From NCBI RefSeq assembly GCF_006782915.1, contig NZ_VCNP01000042.1, positions 122,803 through 186,802 on the forward strand: DNA of 64,000 nucleotides. The letters run 5' to 3'. The stretch is from Streptomyces calvus (GTDB lineage: Bacteria; Actinomycetota; Actinomycetes; Streptomycetales; Streptomycetaceae). Of the stretch, positions 41,340 to 50,261 are shown in pieces; position 1 is the first letter of the stretch; each line of letters starts with the position of its first letter. The position numbers and the translations under genes are program-made. The notes beneath the pieces are model-generated. The model was not told the origin of the DNA. It worked only from the letters and a program-made list of their open reading frames with translations, and did no database searches.

Positions 41340-42683
41340 TTGCGCAGCAGGACCACGACGCTCACCCTCGCCGCGGCCGTCCTCGGTTGCGGCCTGGCCC
41401 CGCTGGCCGTCGCCACCCCGGCCGCGGCCGCCCCCGCCGCGTACGCGGACGACTTCAACGGCGACGGCTACCGCGACTACGCGTACGCCACCAGCGTCAC
41501 CGACGTCGGCGAGGACGGCTCCGGAACGGTCGGCATCATCTACGGCACCGCCACCGGACCCGACGGGCGCAAGCAGAACATCACCCAGAACAGCACGGGC
41601 ATCCCCGGCGCCAACGAGTGGGACGACGGCTTCGGCAACGCGATGGCCGGCGCCGACTTCAACCGCGACGGCTACGCCGACCTCGCCGTCGCCGTCTACG
41701 GCGAGGACGTCGGCACCGGCCGGGAACAGGGCGCCGTCATGATCGTCTGGGGGTCGGCCTCCGGTCTGTCCGGCGCCACCTCCGTACCCAACAAGGCGTC
41801 TCAGAACTGGGGCCAGATGGGCCTCGACCTCGCCGTCGGCGACTTCAACGGCGACGGCAGACCCGACCTGGCCACCCTCAACAACAACACCGCGCACGTG
41901 TACGTCGGCTCCTTCACCAAGTCCGGCTTCACCGGCAAGGTCACCAAGCTCACCAACGACGGCATGCACGCCCAGCACCTCACCGCCGGGCGCGTCACCA
42001 AGGACGCGGCGTCCGACCTCGTCGTCATCGGCGGGGTCGACGGCTCCGACCACACCCTCACCGGCGCCTGGTTCGTCCGCGGCGGCAGCACGCTCACCCG
42101 CGGCGCGACGTACCGGCTCGGCACCGGTGAGGACACCAGCTGGGAGGTCGACGCGCAGATCGCCGACTTCAACAAGGACGGGTACGGCGACATCGCCCTC
42201 GGACACCCCAACGCCAACGGCAAGGGCGGCGTCCTCGTCTGGCGCGGCGGCTCCAGCGGCCCCGGCAGCGTCACCCGCCTCAACCAGAACACGTCCGGCG
42301 TCGCCGGCGGCATGGAGGTCGGCGACCGCTTCGGCGCCCGGATCTCCGTCGGCGACGTCAACCGCGACGGCTACCCGGACCTCGCCGTCGCCGCCCCCGG
42401 CGAGGACCTCGGCGAGCACGCCGACGCCGGCGCCGTCCACATCCTGCGCGGCGGCTCCGCCGGGCTCACCGGCACCAAGTCCCAGTACCTCGACCGCAAC
42501 AGCTCGGGCGTGCCGGGCGGCCTGGAGGAGAACGCCTCCTTCGGCGGCGACCTGCGCCTGCGCGACTCCGACCGCGACGGCCACGCCGACCTCTTCACCG
42601 ACTACCTGCGCCTGCCCGGCACCCCCACCGGCATCACCACCTCCGGCCTCCAGTACCCGATCCAGCCCAACTTCGCCCAGTAG
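41340..42683 (+). CDS. Secreted FG-GAP repeat protein (paralogue)
   Basis: A 447-residue paralogue of the preceding gene with the same blade pattern ('DFNGDGYRDYA', 'DFNRDGYADLA', 'DFNKDGYGDIA', 'DVNRDGYPDLA'). The signal peptide is cleaved near 'APAAYA' (about 36). The start is a TTG with GAGGAACC 7 nt upstream; no ATG or GTG with a signal sequence is available. Tandem duplication followed by divergence is evident. Confidence 0.83.
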   Translation: MRSRTTTLTLAAAVLGCGLAPLAVATPAAAAPAAYADDFNGDGYRDYAYATSVTDVGEDGSGTVGIIYGTATGPDGRKQNITQNSTGIPGANEWDDGFGNAMAGADFNRDGYADLAVAVYGEDVGTGREQGAVMIVWGSASGLSGATSVPNKASQNWGQMGLDLAVGDFNGDGRPDLATLNNNTAHVYVGSFTKSGFTGKVTKLTNDGMHAQHLTAGRVTKDAASDLVVIGGVDGSDHTLTGAWFVRGGSTLTRGATYRLGTGEDTSWEVDAQIADFNKDGYGDIALGHPNANGKGGVLVWRGGSSGPGSVTRLNQNTSGVAGGMEVGDRFGARISVGDVNRDGYPDLAVAAPGEDLGEHADAGAVHILRGGSAGLTGTKSQYLDRNSSGVPGGLEENASFGGDLRLRDSDRDGHADLFTDYLRLPGTPTGITTSGLQYPIQPNFAQ

Positions 42684-42884
42684 CCCACCACCCACCACCC
42701 ACGCCCCGCCAACCACCAGCCCTCCCGGGTCGGCCGGGCCGGCCCGCAGGTACGCCGGGCCGGACCACTCGTCGTGCGCTGTGCGGCTGCCTGATGCGAA
42801 CACCACGGCAGCCGCAGACTCCGACGGCCTATCCTGAGCCGCGAGCGGCGAAGGCCAAGCCGGCTAGGGAGGGACGGGGCGAAC

Positions 42885-44276
42885 ATGTCGTTTCGCGGGG
42901 CGAATCCCGAGGACCTGGAGCAGTTGGCGAAACTCCTGGACGGGCGCGGTGGCGTGGAGGACCGCCTCGACGAGGCCTTCACCCGTGCCGCCGGGCTGGG
43001 GGTGAGCGGTCACCTGGCGGCCCTGAAGCCGCTGCGTACCTGGACCCGCGACGAGGCCAAGGACCTGCGCAAACGCGCCGTCCTGCTGCGCCTGGAGAAC
43101 GGTGACCCGATGGCCGGGCTGCTGTGGGCGGGGTTCACGGCGAAGGACCTGGAGAAGTACCAGGGCGAGGGCATCAAACCGGAGACCCTGCTGCTGGCCA
43201 ATTCGGTGGCGGCGAGCAACGACCCGAATGCCGACGACCTGGCACGCCGGCCGGGGGAGAAGCTCGGCGACTGGGTCGCACGGCTCGAGGCGCACGCGCT
43301 GGCCAAGATTCCGGGTCTGGAGCCGCACGAAGAGACCCTCACCGAGATGATCAAGTTCGGTAGCGACGCGTTCAACGTGGCGGCCGCGGCCCAGGTCTCG
43401 CTGGCGAGCGGCTTCTCGGGAACCAAGGTGCTGCTGGGCAACGCCGTGAAGACGGGGAAGCTGGGGCCGATGAAGGCGGCCCTCGCCGAACGGTGGACCG
43501 CTGCCGGCAGCAACCCCATCCTGCGCTGGGCGGGCACCAAACTCGGAAATTACAATCCGCCCATCCGTTCCTTGTCCGCCCCCGGCAGCTGGCTTCCGGG
43601 GCAGCTCGGCAACATGGCGTCCAGGAGCCAGACGTACCAGAGAGTCGCCAACGTCCCCTTCAGCTCCGGGTTTCTGGGCGACCGTTGGGGCGGTGGATGG
43701 GACGTGCTGCGCCGGCGCGGCTTCATGAACGCAAAATTGCTGGGCTTCACACCCAACCAGGCCATCAACTTCTTCGCAGGGTCGGACGACGTGGCCCGCA
43801 TGTACGGCGGGCTGACCCACTCCGGGCAGGCGGTCACCCGCGCGGGGCAGGCCAGCCTGTGGACGGTCGGAAAGGCCGGTGGATTCAGTGCGGCGGCGAA
43901 GACCGCCGGGCTGTGGCGCGGTGCCGGCATCGTCGGCTCCGCGGGCGCTACGGCGTTCTCCGTGGCCAACATCGCCACCATGGACCACGCGAAGGAGTGG
44001 GAGAAGAGCAAGGCCGGCTATCTGGCCAACTATGCGGAGGTCGGCTTCAACGCCTCGCTGACCGCCGCCATGGTCGCACCCAACCCGGTCACGATCGGTC
44101 TCGCCGTGGGTACCGGCCTCGTCTACGGGGGACTGAAGGTCGTGGAGCACTGGGACGACATCACCGAAGGCGCCGACAAGGCGGCCGAATGGGTCGGCGA
44201 CAAGGCGAGCGACATCGGGAACGAGATCGCCGACGGCGCCAAGAAGCTCGGCAGTGCCCTCAACCCGTTCGATTAG
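42885..44276 (+). CDS. Large hypothetical protein, possible secreted toxin or effector
   Basis: A 463-residue protein I cannot place with confidence. There is no signal peptide. The N-terminal 200 residues are helical and charged, the middle is Gly/Trp-rich ('SSGFLGDRWGGGWDVLRRRGFM', about 262-283), and the C-terminal third has hydrophobic segments ('GIVGSAGATAFSVANIA', 'NPVTIGLAVGTGLVYGGLKVV') before an amphipathic tail ending 'KLGSALNPFD'. Such tails recur in Streptomyces type VII-like or polymorphic toxin proteins, but this is an impression from composition. It is followed 29 nt later by a small partner gene. GGGACGGGG precedes the ATG. Confidence 0.5.
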   Translation: MSFRGANPEDLEQLAKLLDGRGGVEDRLDEAFTRAAGLGVSGHLAALKPLRTWTRDEAKDLRKRAVLLRLENGDPMAGLLWAGFTAKDLEKYQGEGIKPETLLLANSVAASNDPNADDLARRPGEKLGDWVARLEAHALAKIPGLEPHEETLTEMIKFGSDAFNVAAAAQVSLASGFSGTKVLLGNAVKTGKLGPMKAALAERWTAAGSNPILRWAGTKLGNYNPPIRSLSAPGSWLPGQLGNMASRSQTYQRVANVPFSSGFLGDRWGGGWDVLRRRGFMNAKLLGFTPNQAINFFAGSDDVARMYGGLTHSGQAVTRAGQASLWTVGKAGGFSAAAKTAGLWRGAGIVGSAGATAFSVANIATMDHAKEWEKSKAGYLANYAEVGFNASLTAAMVAPNPVTIGLAVGTGLVYGGLKVVEHWDDITEGADKAAEWVGDKASDIGNEIADGAKKLGSALNPFD

Positions 44277-44305
44277 CAGCCGTAAGAGATGAAAGCGTTG
44301 TCGCC

Positions 44306-44911
44306 ATGGATACGAGCAGCCAGTCCGTCACGTTCGAGCTGAGCCCGTACAAGAACACCCCCAAGAAGGAGCTTCCGACGGCCGGACTCACAGGAGAGGT
44401 GGGGCACTTCGGGGCCGTCGTCGTGGAGCGCTGCCCGCTCTACCGACCCCTCGACAAGGGAATGGACACCGCTCGGCTGAGCGGTCCCGCCTTCCCGGAG
44501 ACGGTCTTCAAGGGGAAGCGCCGATCGGGACGGCCTTCCCTGTTCAAGGCCGAACTCACCCTGGACGGTGCCCACGCGGAACTCCGGTTCAACTCCCGGG
44601 CGATGCGCAAGGAGGACCGGGCACTGCGCATCGCGTACGAGGGGCGGGAGTACGTCTACTCGGTGGAGGGCTTGGGCAAGGCGAAGGTTCTGGAGCGCGA
44701 GGGTGTCCGGGTCACGCTGGAGCCCGGCCAGTTCGTGCCGTCGGCGGAGGGCACATCCGTGACGGGCACGGCCACCGGCCCGGTGGACGCCGTGGACCTC
44801 GCCCTCGCCATCGTGCTGGAGGAAGTGGACACCGACGTCCTCACCCTGGCCGGCGCCGCACTGTCCTCGCCCTTCGCCCTGATGCAGCACTTCTCGGACC
44901 GCGCGGAGTAG
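44306..44911 (+). CDS. Hypothetical protein, possible partner of the upstream gene
   Basis: A 201-residue soluble protein with no recognised domain. It is beta-rich in the middle ('LTLDGAHAELRFNSRAMRKEDRALRIAYEGREYVYSV') and ends with a helical, acidic 'AVDLALAIVLEEVDTDVLTLAG' segment. It lies 29 nt downstream of the large hypothetical gene and is probably in its operon, so an immunity or chaperone role is possible. The last 145 nt of the gene, plus the bases after its stop, are duplicated at 45969-46146. Confidence 0.5.
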   Translation: MDTSSQSVTFELSPYKNTPKKELPTAGLTGEVGHFGAVVVERCPLYRPLDKGMDTARLSGPAFPETVFKGKRRSGRPSLFKAELTLDGAHAELRFNSRAMRKEDRALRIAYEGREYVYSVEGLGKAKVLEREGVRVTLEPGQFVPSAEGTSVTGTATGPVDAVDLALAIVLEEVDTDVLTLAGAALSSPFALMQHFSDRAE

Positions 44912-44945
44912 CGGACCAGGCCCTCAGCGCCCCGGGCCCAGCTCG
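44767..44945. repeat. Segmental duplication, copy 1
   Basis: About 180 nt covering the end of the 44306 gene and the stop codon of the minus-strand gene, repeated directly at 45969-46146 with few mismatches. Confidence 0.8.
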
Positions 44946-45751
44946 TCCTTCTCCGGCAGGAGACCGGTCAGCCGCCGCCAGATCTCCCCGGCGTCCGAGC
45001 GGACCAGGTGCAGCGGGCTGTCCGGCGTGACCTGGCCGGGCAGGATCGGCTCCTCCGGCTGCTCGCGGATCCAGTAACCCCGCCGTCCGCAGTCCCAGAC
45101 GGCAAGGCTGCGGACCATCGGGGCATGCGCCCTCTCGTGCTCTCCGTCCCAGGCGACGGTGACACGCCAGTACGAGTTGAGGGCGAGGACCAGCTCCGTC
45201 AGCGTGGCCGCCATCTCCTCCGAGGTACCGGCGCCCGTCAGCGCCTCGTGCACCGTGCTCCGGTCTTCCTCGATCTCTCCGGACGGTGCGGCCAGCACGG
45301 CGAATGCGCCGTCCAGCGCCTTCATCGTCGACTCGACGCGGGCCGCTGCCGGCTGCTCGTCGGCGGCGCGACGCCGCAGATGCACCATGCGGGCGAGCTC
45401 GAAGACGAGAGTGCTGGGTTCGACCGGGATGTACTCGGACTCCTCCTCGCCCGGCCAGCCTTCGTGTGCCATCACCGTGTTCGGCCCGACGACGACACCG
45501 TGGTGCACGGGACCGGCCTCGCCGGTGATCTCGACACTGATGGTGAGCACGGGGGACTGGAGCGACTCCACCAACTCCCGCAGGAGAGGCGACAGCTCAC
45601 CCTCTTCGCCGACCAGCCCCAGCTCCTGCAGTTCCCCGAGCGAGGGGAAGAGCTCCGGGCTCGGCGTCTGTCCTGCGGCAAGACGGGCGATCACCCGGAC
45701 GTGACGGTCGGCCAGTCGCAGCCGTGACCGGGAACTGTCGTAACTGGGCAT
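44924..45751 (-). CDS. Hypothetical protein flanked by direct repeats
   Basis: A 275-residue acidic soluble protein. Notable segments are 'SVEITGEAGPVHHGVVVGPNTVMAHEG' (beta-rich) and 'WDCGRRGYWIREQPEEPILPGQVTPDSPLHLVRSDAGEIWRRLTGLLP' near the C-terminus. The overall pattern faintly recalls EspG-like type VII secretion chaperones, but I cannot support that by motif. GGAGGATG precedes the ATG. It is convergent with the preceding pair and bounded by 180-nt direct repeats. Confidence 0.5.
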   Translation of the reverse strand: MPSYDSSRSRLRLADRHVRVIARLAAGQTPSPELFPSLGELQELGLVGEEGELSPLLRELVESLQSPVLTISVEITGEAGPVHHGVVVGPNTVMAHEGWPGEEESEYIPVEPSTLVFELARMVHLRRRAADEQPAAARVESTMKALDGAFAVLAAPSGEIEEDRSTVHEALTGAGTSEEMAATLTELVLALNSYWRVTVAWDGEHERAHAPMVRSLAVWDCGRRGYWIREQPEEPILPGQVTPDSPLHLVRSDAGEIWRRLTGLLPEKDELGPGR

Positions 45752-45865
45752 GACACATCCTCCGCGCGTGGGCTGGCACGAGGCTAACCCAACGCCGGAC
45801 CGCAGAGACCCGCCGTGAGCCGACCGGCCACTGCGCTGTCAGTGGGCCGGTCCACAATGCGAGGC

Positions 45866-45968
45866 ATGAGCGTGGAGATGCAGCTGCGTGCCGTGCCCGA
45901 GTCCGAGATCCGGGAGGACTGGGACTGGCTGGAGCAGTTCATGGGTGCCGCCTGCGAGGACGACCGCC
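45866..45968 (+). pseudogene. Truncated DUF1877-like gene fragment
   Basis: 'MSVEMQLRAVPESEIREDWDWLEQFMGAACEDD' looks like the first 33 residues of a DUF1877 (YfbM-like) protein. At 45969 the sequence switches, out of frame, into the duplicated end of the 44306 gene. A CACAAT 7 nt before the ATG may be a residual promoter. The family assignment is tentative; the truncation by the duplication is clear. Confidence 0.55.
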
Positions 45969-46146
45969 CACGGCCACCGGTCCCGTCGACGCCGTCGATC
46001 TCGCCCTCGCCATCGTGCTGGAGGAAGTGGACACCGACGTCCTCACCCTGGCCGGCGCCGCACTGTCCTCACCCTTTGCCCTGATGCAGCACTTCTCGGA
46101 CCGCGCGGAATAGCGGACCAAGCCCACAGCGCCCCGGCTCAGCTCG
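45969..46146. repeat. Segmental duplication, copy 2
   Basis: Direct copy of 44767-44945. It still encodes the C-terminal 46 residues and TAG stop of the 44306 product, in a frame different from the DUF1877 fragment, so it is not translated from it. Confidence 0.8.
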
Positions 46147-46345
46147 CCCGGTAACCCTGCCGTCCCCGAACCCGAACCCGCGCCCGCAAAGGGACTCTGT
46201 GCCCGCGGAGGGTTGACGGCCGGTGTGGCGCGTTCATAATCCCTGGCTGGCAGGGCCATGCCACAAGGGGGTGAACTCCCCGTGTGGGGCGGTCCGGTCG
46301 CGGGCCCGCACCCCATCGGGCCTTACCCCACTCAGAGGAGCTGCA

Positions 46346-47191
46346 GTGAGGAACGTGCGTACCCTTGTGGCCGTCGCCGGAGTCCTGGCCGCCACGGCCC
46401 TGTCGGTGCCGGGTGCCGGCGCGGCGGAAACGACGACGTACAGCGCGAGCGAGTTGTCCCGGGTGAGCGACGCCGTCCTGAAGGCCGACGTCGGCGGAAC
46501 CGCCTGGTACGTGGACGAGGCGACCGGCCGCGTGGTCGTGACCGCCGACTCCACCGTCTCCCGCGCCGAGTTGGCCAAGGTCGAGAGAGCGGCGGGTGCC
46601 GACGCCGGAGCACTGAGAATCGAGCGGGACGCCGGGGTGTTCACGCCGCTGCTCTCGGCCGGCGACGCCATCTACGGGAGTGGCTACCGCTGTTCGCTCG
46701 GTTTCAACGTGCAGAGCGGCGGCACGTACTACTTCCTCACCGCCGGGCACTGCGGCGACGTGGCCAAGCAGTGGTACGCCGACTCCGGCCAGAACACGCT
46801 CATCGGCCCGACCGTCGGCTCCAGCTTCCCGGGCAACGACTACGCCCTCGTACGGTACGACAACCAGTCGCTCAGCCACCCCGGCGGCTACTCGGTGAGT
46901 GAGGCGTACGTCGGCCAGTCGGTGACACGCACCGGCTCGACGACGGGCACGCACCACGGCACGGTCACCGCGCTGAACGTCACCGTCCACTACAGCGGCG
47001 GCGGCACCGTACGCGGCATGATCCAGACCGACGTCTGCGCCGAACCCGGTGACTCCGGCGGCCCGCTGTACGACGGCAGCAAGGCACTCGGCCTCACTTC
47101 AGGCGGCAGCGGCGACTGCCGCCGCGGCGGTACGACGTTCTACCAGCCCGTCAAGGAAGCCGCGGACCGCTACAACGCAACCGTCTACTGA
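46346..47191 (+). CDS. Secreted streptogrisin-like serine protease
   Basis: A 281-residue S1-family (chymotrypsin-like, S1E) pro-protease. A signal peptide to about residue 28 ('PGAGAAETTT') and a short propeptide (about 30-105) precede the mature enzyme. The catalytic triad is visible: His in 'FLTAGHCGDV', Asp in 'PGNDYALVRYD', Ser in 'EPGDSGGPLY'. Two disulphide pairs are likely (Cys beside the His, and 'DVCAEPGD' with 'GDCRRGG'). The GTG at 46346 has AGAGGAG upstream. Monocistronic, with a strong terminator downstream. Confidence 0.92.
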   Translation: MRNVRTLVAVAGVLAATALSVPGAGAAETTTYSASELSRVSDAVLKADVGGTAWYVDEATGRVVVTADSTVSRAELAKVERAAGADAGALRIERDAGVFTPLLSAGDAIYGSGYRCSLGFNVQSGGTYYFLTAGHCGDVAKQWYADSGQNTLIGPTVGSSFPGNDYALVRYDNQSLSHPGGYSVSEAYVGQSVTRTGSTTGTHHGTVTALNVTVHYSGGGTVRGMIQTDVCAEPGDSGGPLYDGSKALGLTSGGSGDCRRGGTTFYQPVKEAADRYNATVY

Positions 47192-47237
47192 CCCACCCAC
47201 CGCCCCGGGACGGACCGCCCGTCCCGGGACGACCAAA

Positions 47238-47280
47238 GGCCCTGCCTGCGGAGACCCCGCAGGCAGGGGGCCTCTCTTTG
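47238..47280 (+). terminator. Terminator of the protease gene
   Basis: CCTGCCTGCGG-AGAC-CCGCAGGCAGG forms an 11-bp perfect stem, followed by GGGGCCTCTCTTTG. Confidence 0.8.
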
Positions 47281-47776
47281 CTGGTCAGGGGTAGTGGGCT
47301 CGTGCGCCTGGTGGTCGTTGTTGGTGTCCTTGGCCGCTGTTGCGCGACTTCGGACGGCCCAGAGACGGCCCAGTTTTGCCGCGCTCGGCTGATGCCCCGG
47401 CACTCTCGCTGCGCCCCGTCCGGACCTCAGCCGACGACAGTCAGCCACGGCGGCGGGGCAGCCGACTGACCACGCGCGCGTGTGTCTCGCTGTACCCCCG
47501 CCGGCCTCAGCAACGCTGCCGATGCCGGCGACCAGAGCAAGTCGTGACGGCCGGACCGGGCTTACAGTGCCGAAGCCCTCAGGGCTGTCCAAGTCTGTTG
47601 GAGGACAGCGCGTCCGATGTGCAGGGGCGTGCCCTCTGCTTCCTTGGCAGATGCATGTGATGTGGGTACTGCCCGTCAGGTCTTGGAAGTTCCCGTATGC
47701 GCCTGACCGAGACATCCCACCTGTTACAGAATGTCAGGGGAGGGAGGGGGTGGCACGCGCAGGGGAAGGGCCGTGA
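47281..47776. other. Gene-poor junction before the low-GC island
   Basis: About 500 nt with no supported gene. GC falls toward the right. GTTACAGAATGTCAGG (47725-47740) and the region before it probably hold the promoter of the large gene. No integrase, tRNA or clear direct repeat marking an integration site was recognised. Confidence 0.4.
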
Positions 47777-50020
47777 GTGAGTAGCGGGCGGCAAAAGTCG
47801 ACTAAGGGGATTCACGTCGTGACAACTCAAGCAACCGAGGGATCAGCGCCGCGTCAACACGAACTCCTCGCATTCGTACGCTACCAATTGGGGAAAATGG
47901 GGGCGCGAAATGAGCATCACAAATTCGAGGATCTTTGCCGCGCGCTGTCTCGGCAAAGGATCACTAGAAATATCGCCACCGCGACAGGGCCGGTATCTGC
48001 AGGTGGAGATCAGGGGCGCGACTTCGAAACATTTATTAGTTACGCCGGAGGTAACCTGCAGGACGTTGGGATCTTTTTCGGGCTTGAAGAGAATGAACCG
48101 ATTGCCTTTTGCTGCACCCTCCAGTCATCAGGCCTCCCTGCAAAGATTCGATCAGACGTGGAAAAAATCTTTGACAGCCCACACAGAGCACCTTCTGTCA
48201 TTATCTACTTCACCGTTGCAGATGTCAGCGTGGCAGCACGCCATCGCCTCGCAGGCGAGGTAAGTGAGCGTTGGGGAGCACGGATTGAGGTGATCGACGG
48301 TAACTCGCTATCAGAGCTTCTGATGGATCCGGAATGCTTGTGGATGGCAACTGAATACCTAGGTCTTTCCCGTGAACTCTTGGAGCCGGGTAGGACGGCA
48401 AGCGCGATCCATGAACTCATGTTAACCGGGGACGTTATTGTGCGCCCCATGGAGAGCCTTGATCCGATTCGAGACCTTGGCCTTCATTCACCTCTCCAGA
48501 TCGATGTATGGCATGGACTTCCTCCGTACGTAGCCCGTGCCGTTGATGGGCGTCTTGACGAGCTAATGGGGCGAGGCGGGCTCGTCGTAATTGAAGGGAA
48601 TTCTGCATCCGGTAAGACGCGCACTGCCTATGAGGCTGTCTTGCGGAGCATGGACAAGTTCGGCGAGCGACCGATTGTCATCCCGAAAGACGGCATTTCT
48701 CTCCGTAAGCTCATTTCTTCTGGGTACCAGCTTGATGGTAGCGTCATTTGGCTCGATGACCTTGAGCGTTATATCGCCCCGGGCGGCCTAGATGAAGGAA
48801 TCATCCGTCTGTTCGGATCAGATACGGGTGTGCTCTTTATTGCCACGCTCCGCTCGCGAGCCAAGGCCGCAATGTCTCAGGCCGGCGGCTCAACTGGCCG
48901 TTCCCTCGCGTCTGTATTCCAGGCAGTCATGGCTGGCGCCAAGACGGTACGGGTGGATCGCCGACTCAATAAGAAGGAGCGAAATAGAGCCCGTCATTTG
49001 GCGGCTGACTTGCGTATTCGTACCGCTCTGGACATGGCTGAATCGACCGGCTTCGCGGAGTACATAGCTGCGGCCCCTAGCTCGCTGGAGCGCTGGCAAG
49101 ATGGGAAAGACGGAGCCAACGAGATTGGTGCTGCCCTAATCTCAGCGGCGGTGGACTTCAGGAGGGCAGGATACTTGTCCCCCATTCCGCGGGCCTGGTT
49201 GGAAGCTACCTTCAAGTCCTATCTCGATGAAAGAATCAGAAATCGAGTTAGGGTGGAGGAAGTGGAAGAGGGTTTCTCTTGGGCCGTTGAGTTGATCCAT
49301 GGCGCAAGCTCGTGTCTTGAAGTCGTGGGAGACGAGTTGTACGCCCCCTTCGATTACCTGGTTGACCATGCACAGGAGCGAAGTGAGAGGGAGTCCGGGA
49401 AGAGGTCGGCATTCCAAAGCCTTGCCAATATCCCGGACGACCTGTGGCATGAGTTGGCGGATCGCATTGAAATCGATGATCCTAGTTTTATGAGTTGCGT
49501 CTCCATGGCATCGCTCTCCCCGCATCCTATGCTGACATACGTATATCGCCACGAGGTCCTGAAGGGGGCGACTGTCGTAGACTCCCTGAGTGACTCTGGG
49601 ACTCTACTTAATTTTGTGCGCTCATGCATGGACGCTCGTATGTGCATTGTTTGCCAAGCGGTGCGACTGAAAGTCGATTTGGTGCCCATACTCAGGGTGC
49701 TACTGGCGGGTTTTTCGAGTATACGAGAGGATGATGAGCCGACCGCTGAGCAGATCGATTGTGTTTCCGCCCTGTTCAGTATGGGTGACGGGAGTGATCT
49801 GAAGAGCGCGGAATCCCCTCTCCATGCGGCCGCCAGCAACTTCTCGCCTGATGAGTGGCGAGAACTGGGGGAGTTCATGATTCGAAATGACATGGACTTT
49901 CCAGGGCGGCAATGGATCGCCTTTGCCGACTCAATGGAAGGGAAGAGGGCGAGTTGGCCTGTGTCGCTAAAGAAGGCAGAGGGTTTCTACATTCGCATGG
50001 ATGAGGTAACGCGGGAGTAG
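47777..50020 (+). CDS. Predicted nuclease-P-loop NTPase fusion, STAND/Avs-like defence candidate
   Basis: A protein of about 747 residues encoded by DNA of visibly lower GC, with codon use unlike the rest of the window and a rare TTA codon (48422). The N-terminus (about 45-120) looks like a restriction-endonuclease-type (Mrr/PD-(D/E)xK-like) fold: 'KFEDLCRAL', 'GGDQGRDFETF', then 'PIAFCCTLQ', although the usual QxK lysine is not obvious. A Walker A motif, GNSASGKT, ends at Lys280/Thr281, and a Walker B-like 'VIWLDDLERY' lies near 325. The C-terminal 350 residues are helical with no recognised repeats. This architecture suggests a STAND-type antiviral sensor, shorter than known Avs proteins. 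Start: GTG 47777 (GGGGAAGGG upstream) or GTG 47819 (AAGGGGA upstream). Confidence 0.68.
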   Translation: MSSGRQKSTKGIHVVTTQATEGSAPRQHELLAFVRYQLGKMGARNEHHKFEDLCRALSRQRITRNIATATGPVSAGGDQGRDFETFISYAGGNLQDVGIFFGLEENEPIAFCCTLQSSGLPAKIRSDVEKIFDSPHRAPSVIIYFTVADVSVAARHRLAGEVSERWGARIEVIDGNSLSELLMDPECLWMATEYLGLSRELLEPGRTASAIHELMLTGDVIVRPMESLDPIRDLGLHSPLQIDVWHGLPPYVARAVDGRLDELMGRGGLVVIEGNSASGKTRTAYEAVLRSMDKFGERPIVIPKDGISLRKLISSGYQLDGSVIWLDDLERYIAPGGLDEGIIRLFGSDTGVLFIATLRSRAKAAMSQAGGSTGRSLASVFQAVMAGAKTVRVDRRLNKKERNRARHLAADLRIRTALDMAESTGFAEYIAAAPSSLERWQDGKDGANEIGAALISAAVDFRRAGYLSPIPRAWLEATFKSYLDERIRNRVRVEEVEEGFSWAVELIHGASSCLEVVGDELYAPFDYLVDHAQERSERESGKRSAFQSLANIPDDLWHELADRIEIDDPSFMSCVSMASLSPHPMLTYVYRHEVLKGATVVDSLSDSGTLLNFVRSCMDARMCIVCQAVRLKVDLVPILRVLLAGFSSIREDDEPTAEQIDCVSALFSMGDGSDLKSAESPLHAAASNFSPDEWRELGEFMIRNDMDFPGRQWIAFADSMEGKRASWPVSLKKAEGFYIRMDEVTRE

Positions 50021-50261
50021 GTGCTCCCTCCGGGATCGCCTTAGTGTGGTTCTTGCATCACGGGAGCGAGTTTCGGTCGGAGGCGCTTCGTCCCGAATGA
50101 TCATGAACTCGCATCTCTCTGGCGCAGCGGGCAGTTGTGGACCTAGGTGACAAAGCGCGACGTGGGGGCCGTGATCTTCTTGGCTCGCGCCAAAGTGCCT
50201 GAAGTCGGGGAACCGGCTTTCTCCAGCCATGAAGTACTCCGCTTCTGGTCGGCAGCGGCTA

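Noticed and set aside
47185..47715. 176-codon minus-strand frame after the protease gene, which at first looked like an integrase tail
   Set aside because: It crosses the protease terminator hairpin, shows no Arg/Tyr or Ser recombinase motif and has no ribosome site.
47192..47776. A tRNA or att site as the insertion point of the low-GC island
   Set aside because: No cloverleaf-like sequence and no matching direct repeats were found at the two island edges (about 47.3-47.7 and 50.6-50.75 kb).
47777..50020. Reading the island gene as a AAA+ or helicase housekeeping ATPase
   Set aside because: It lacks helicase motifs and AAA+ second-region or arginine-finger signatures, and its composition and N-terminal domain fit a transferred defence-type gene better.
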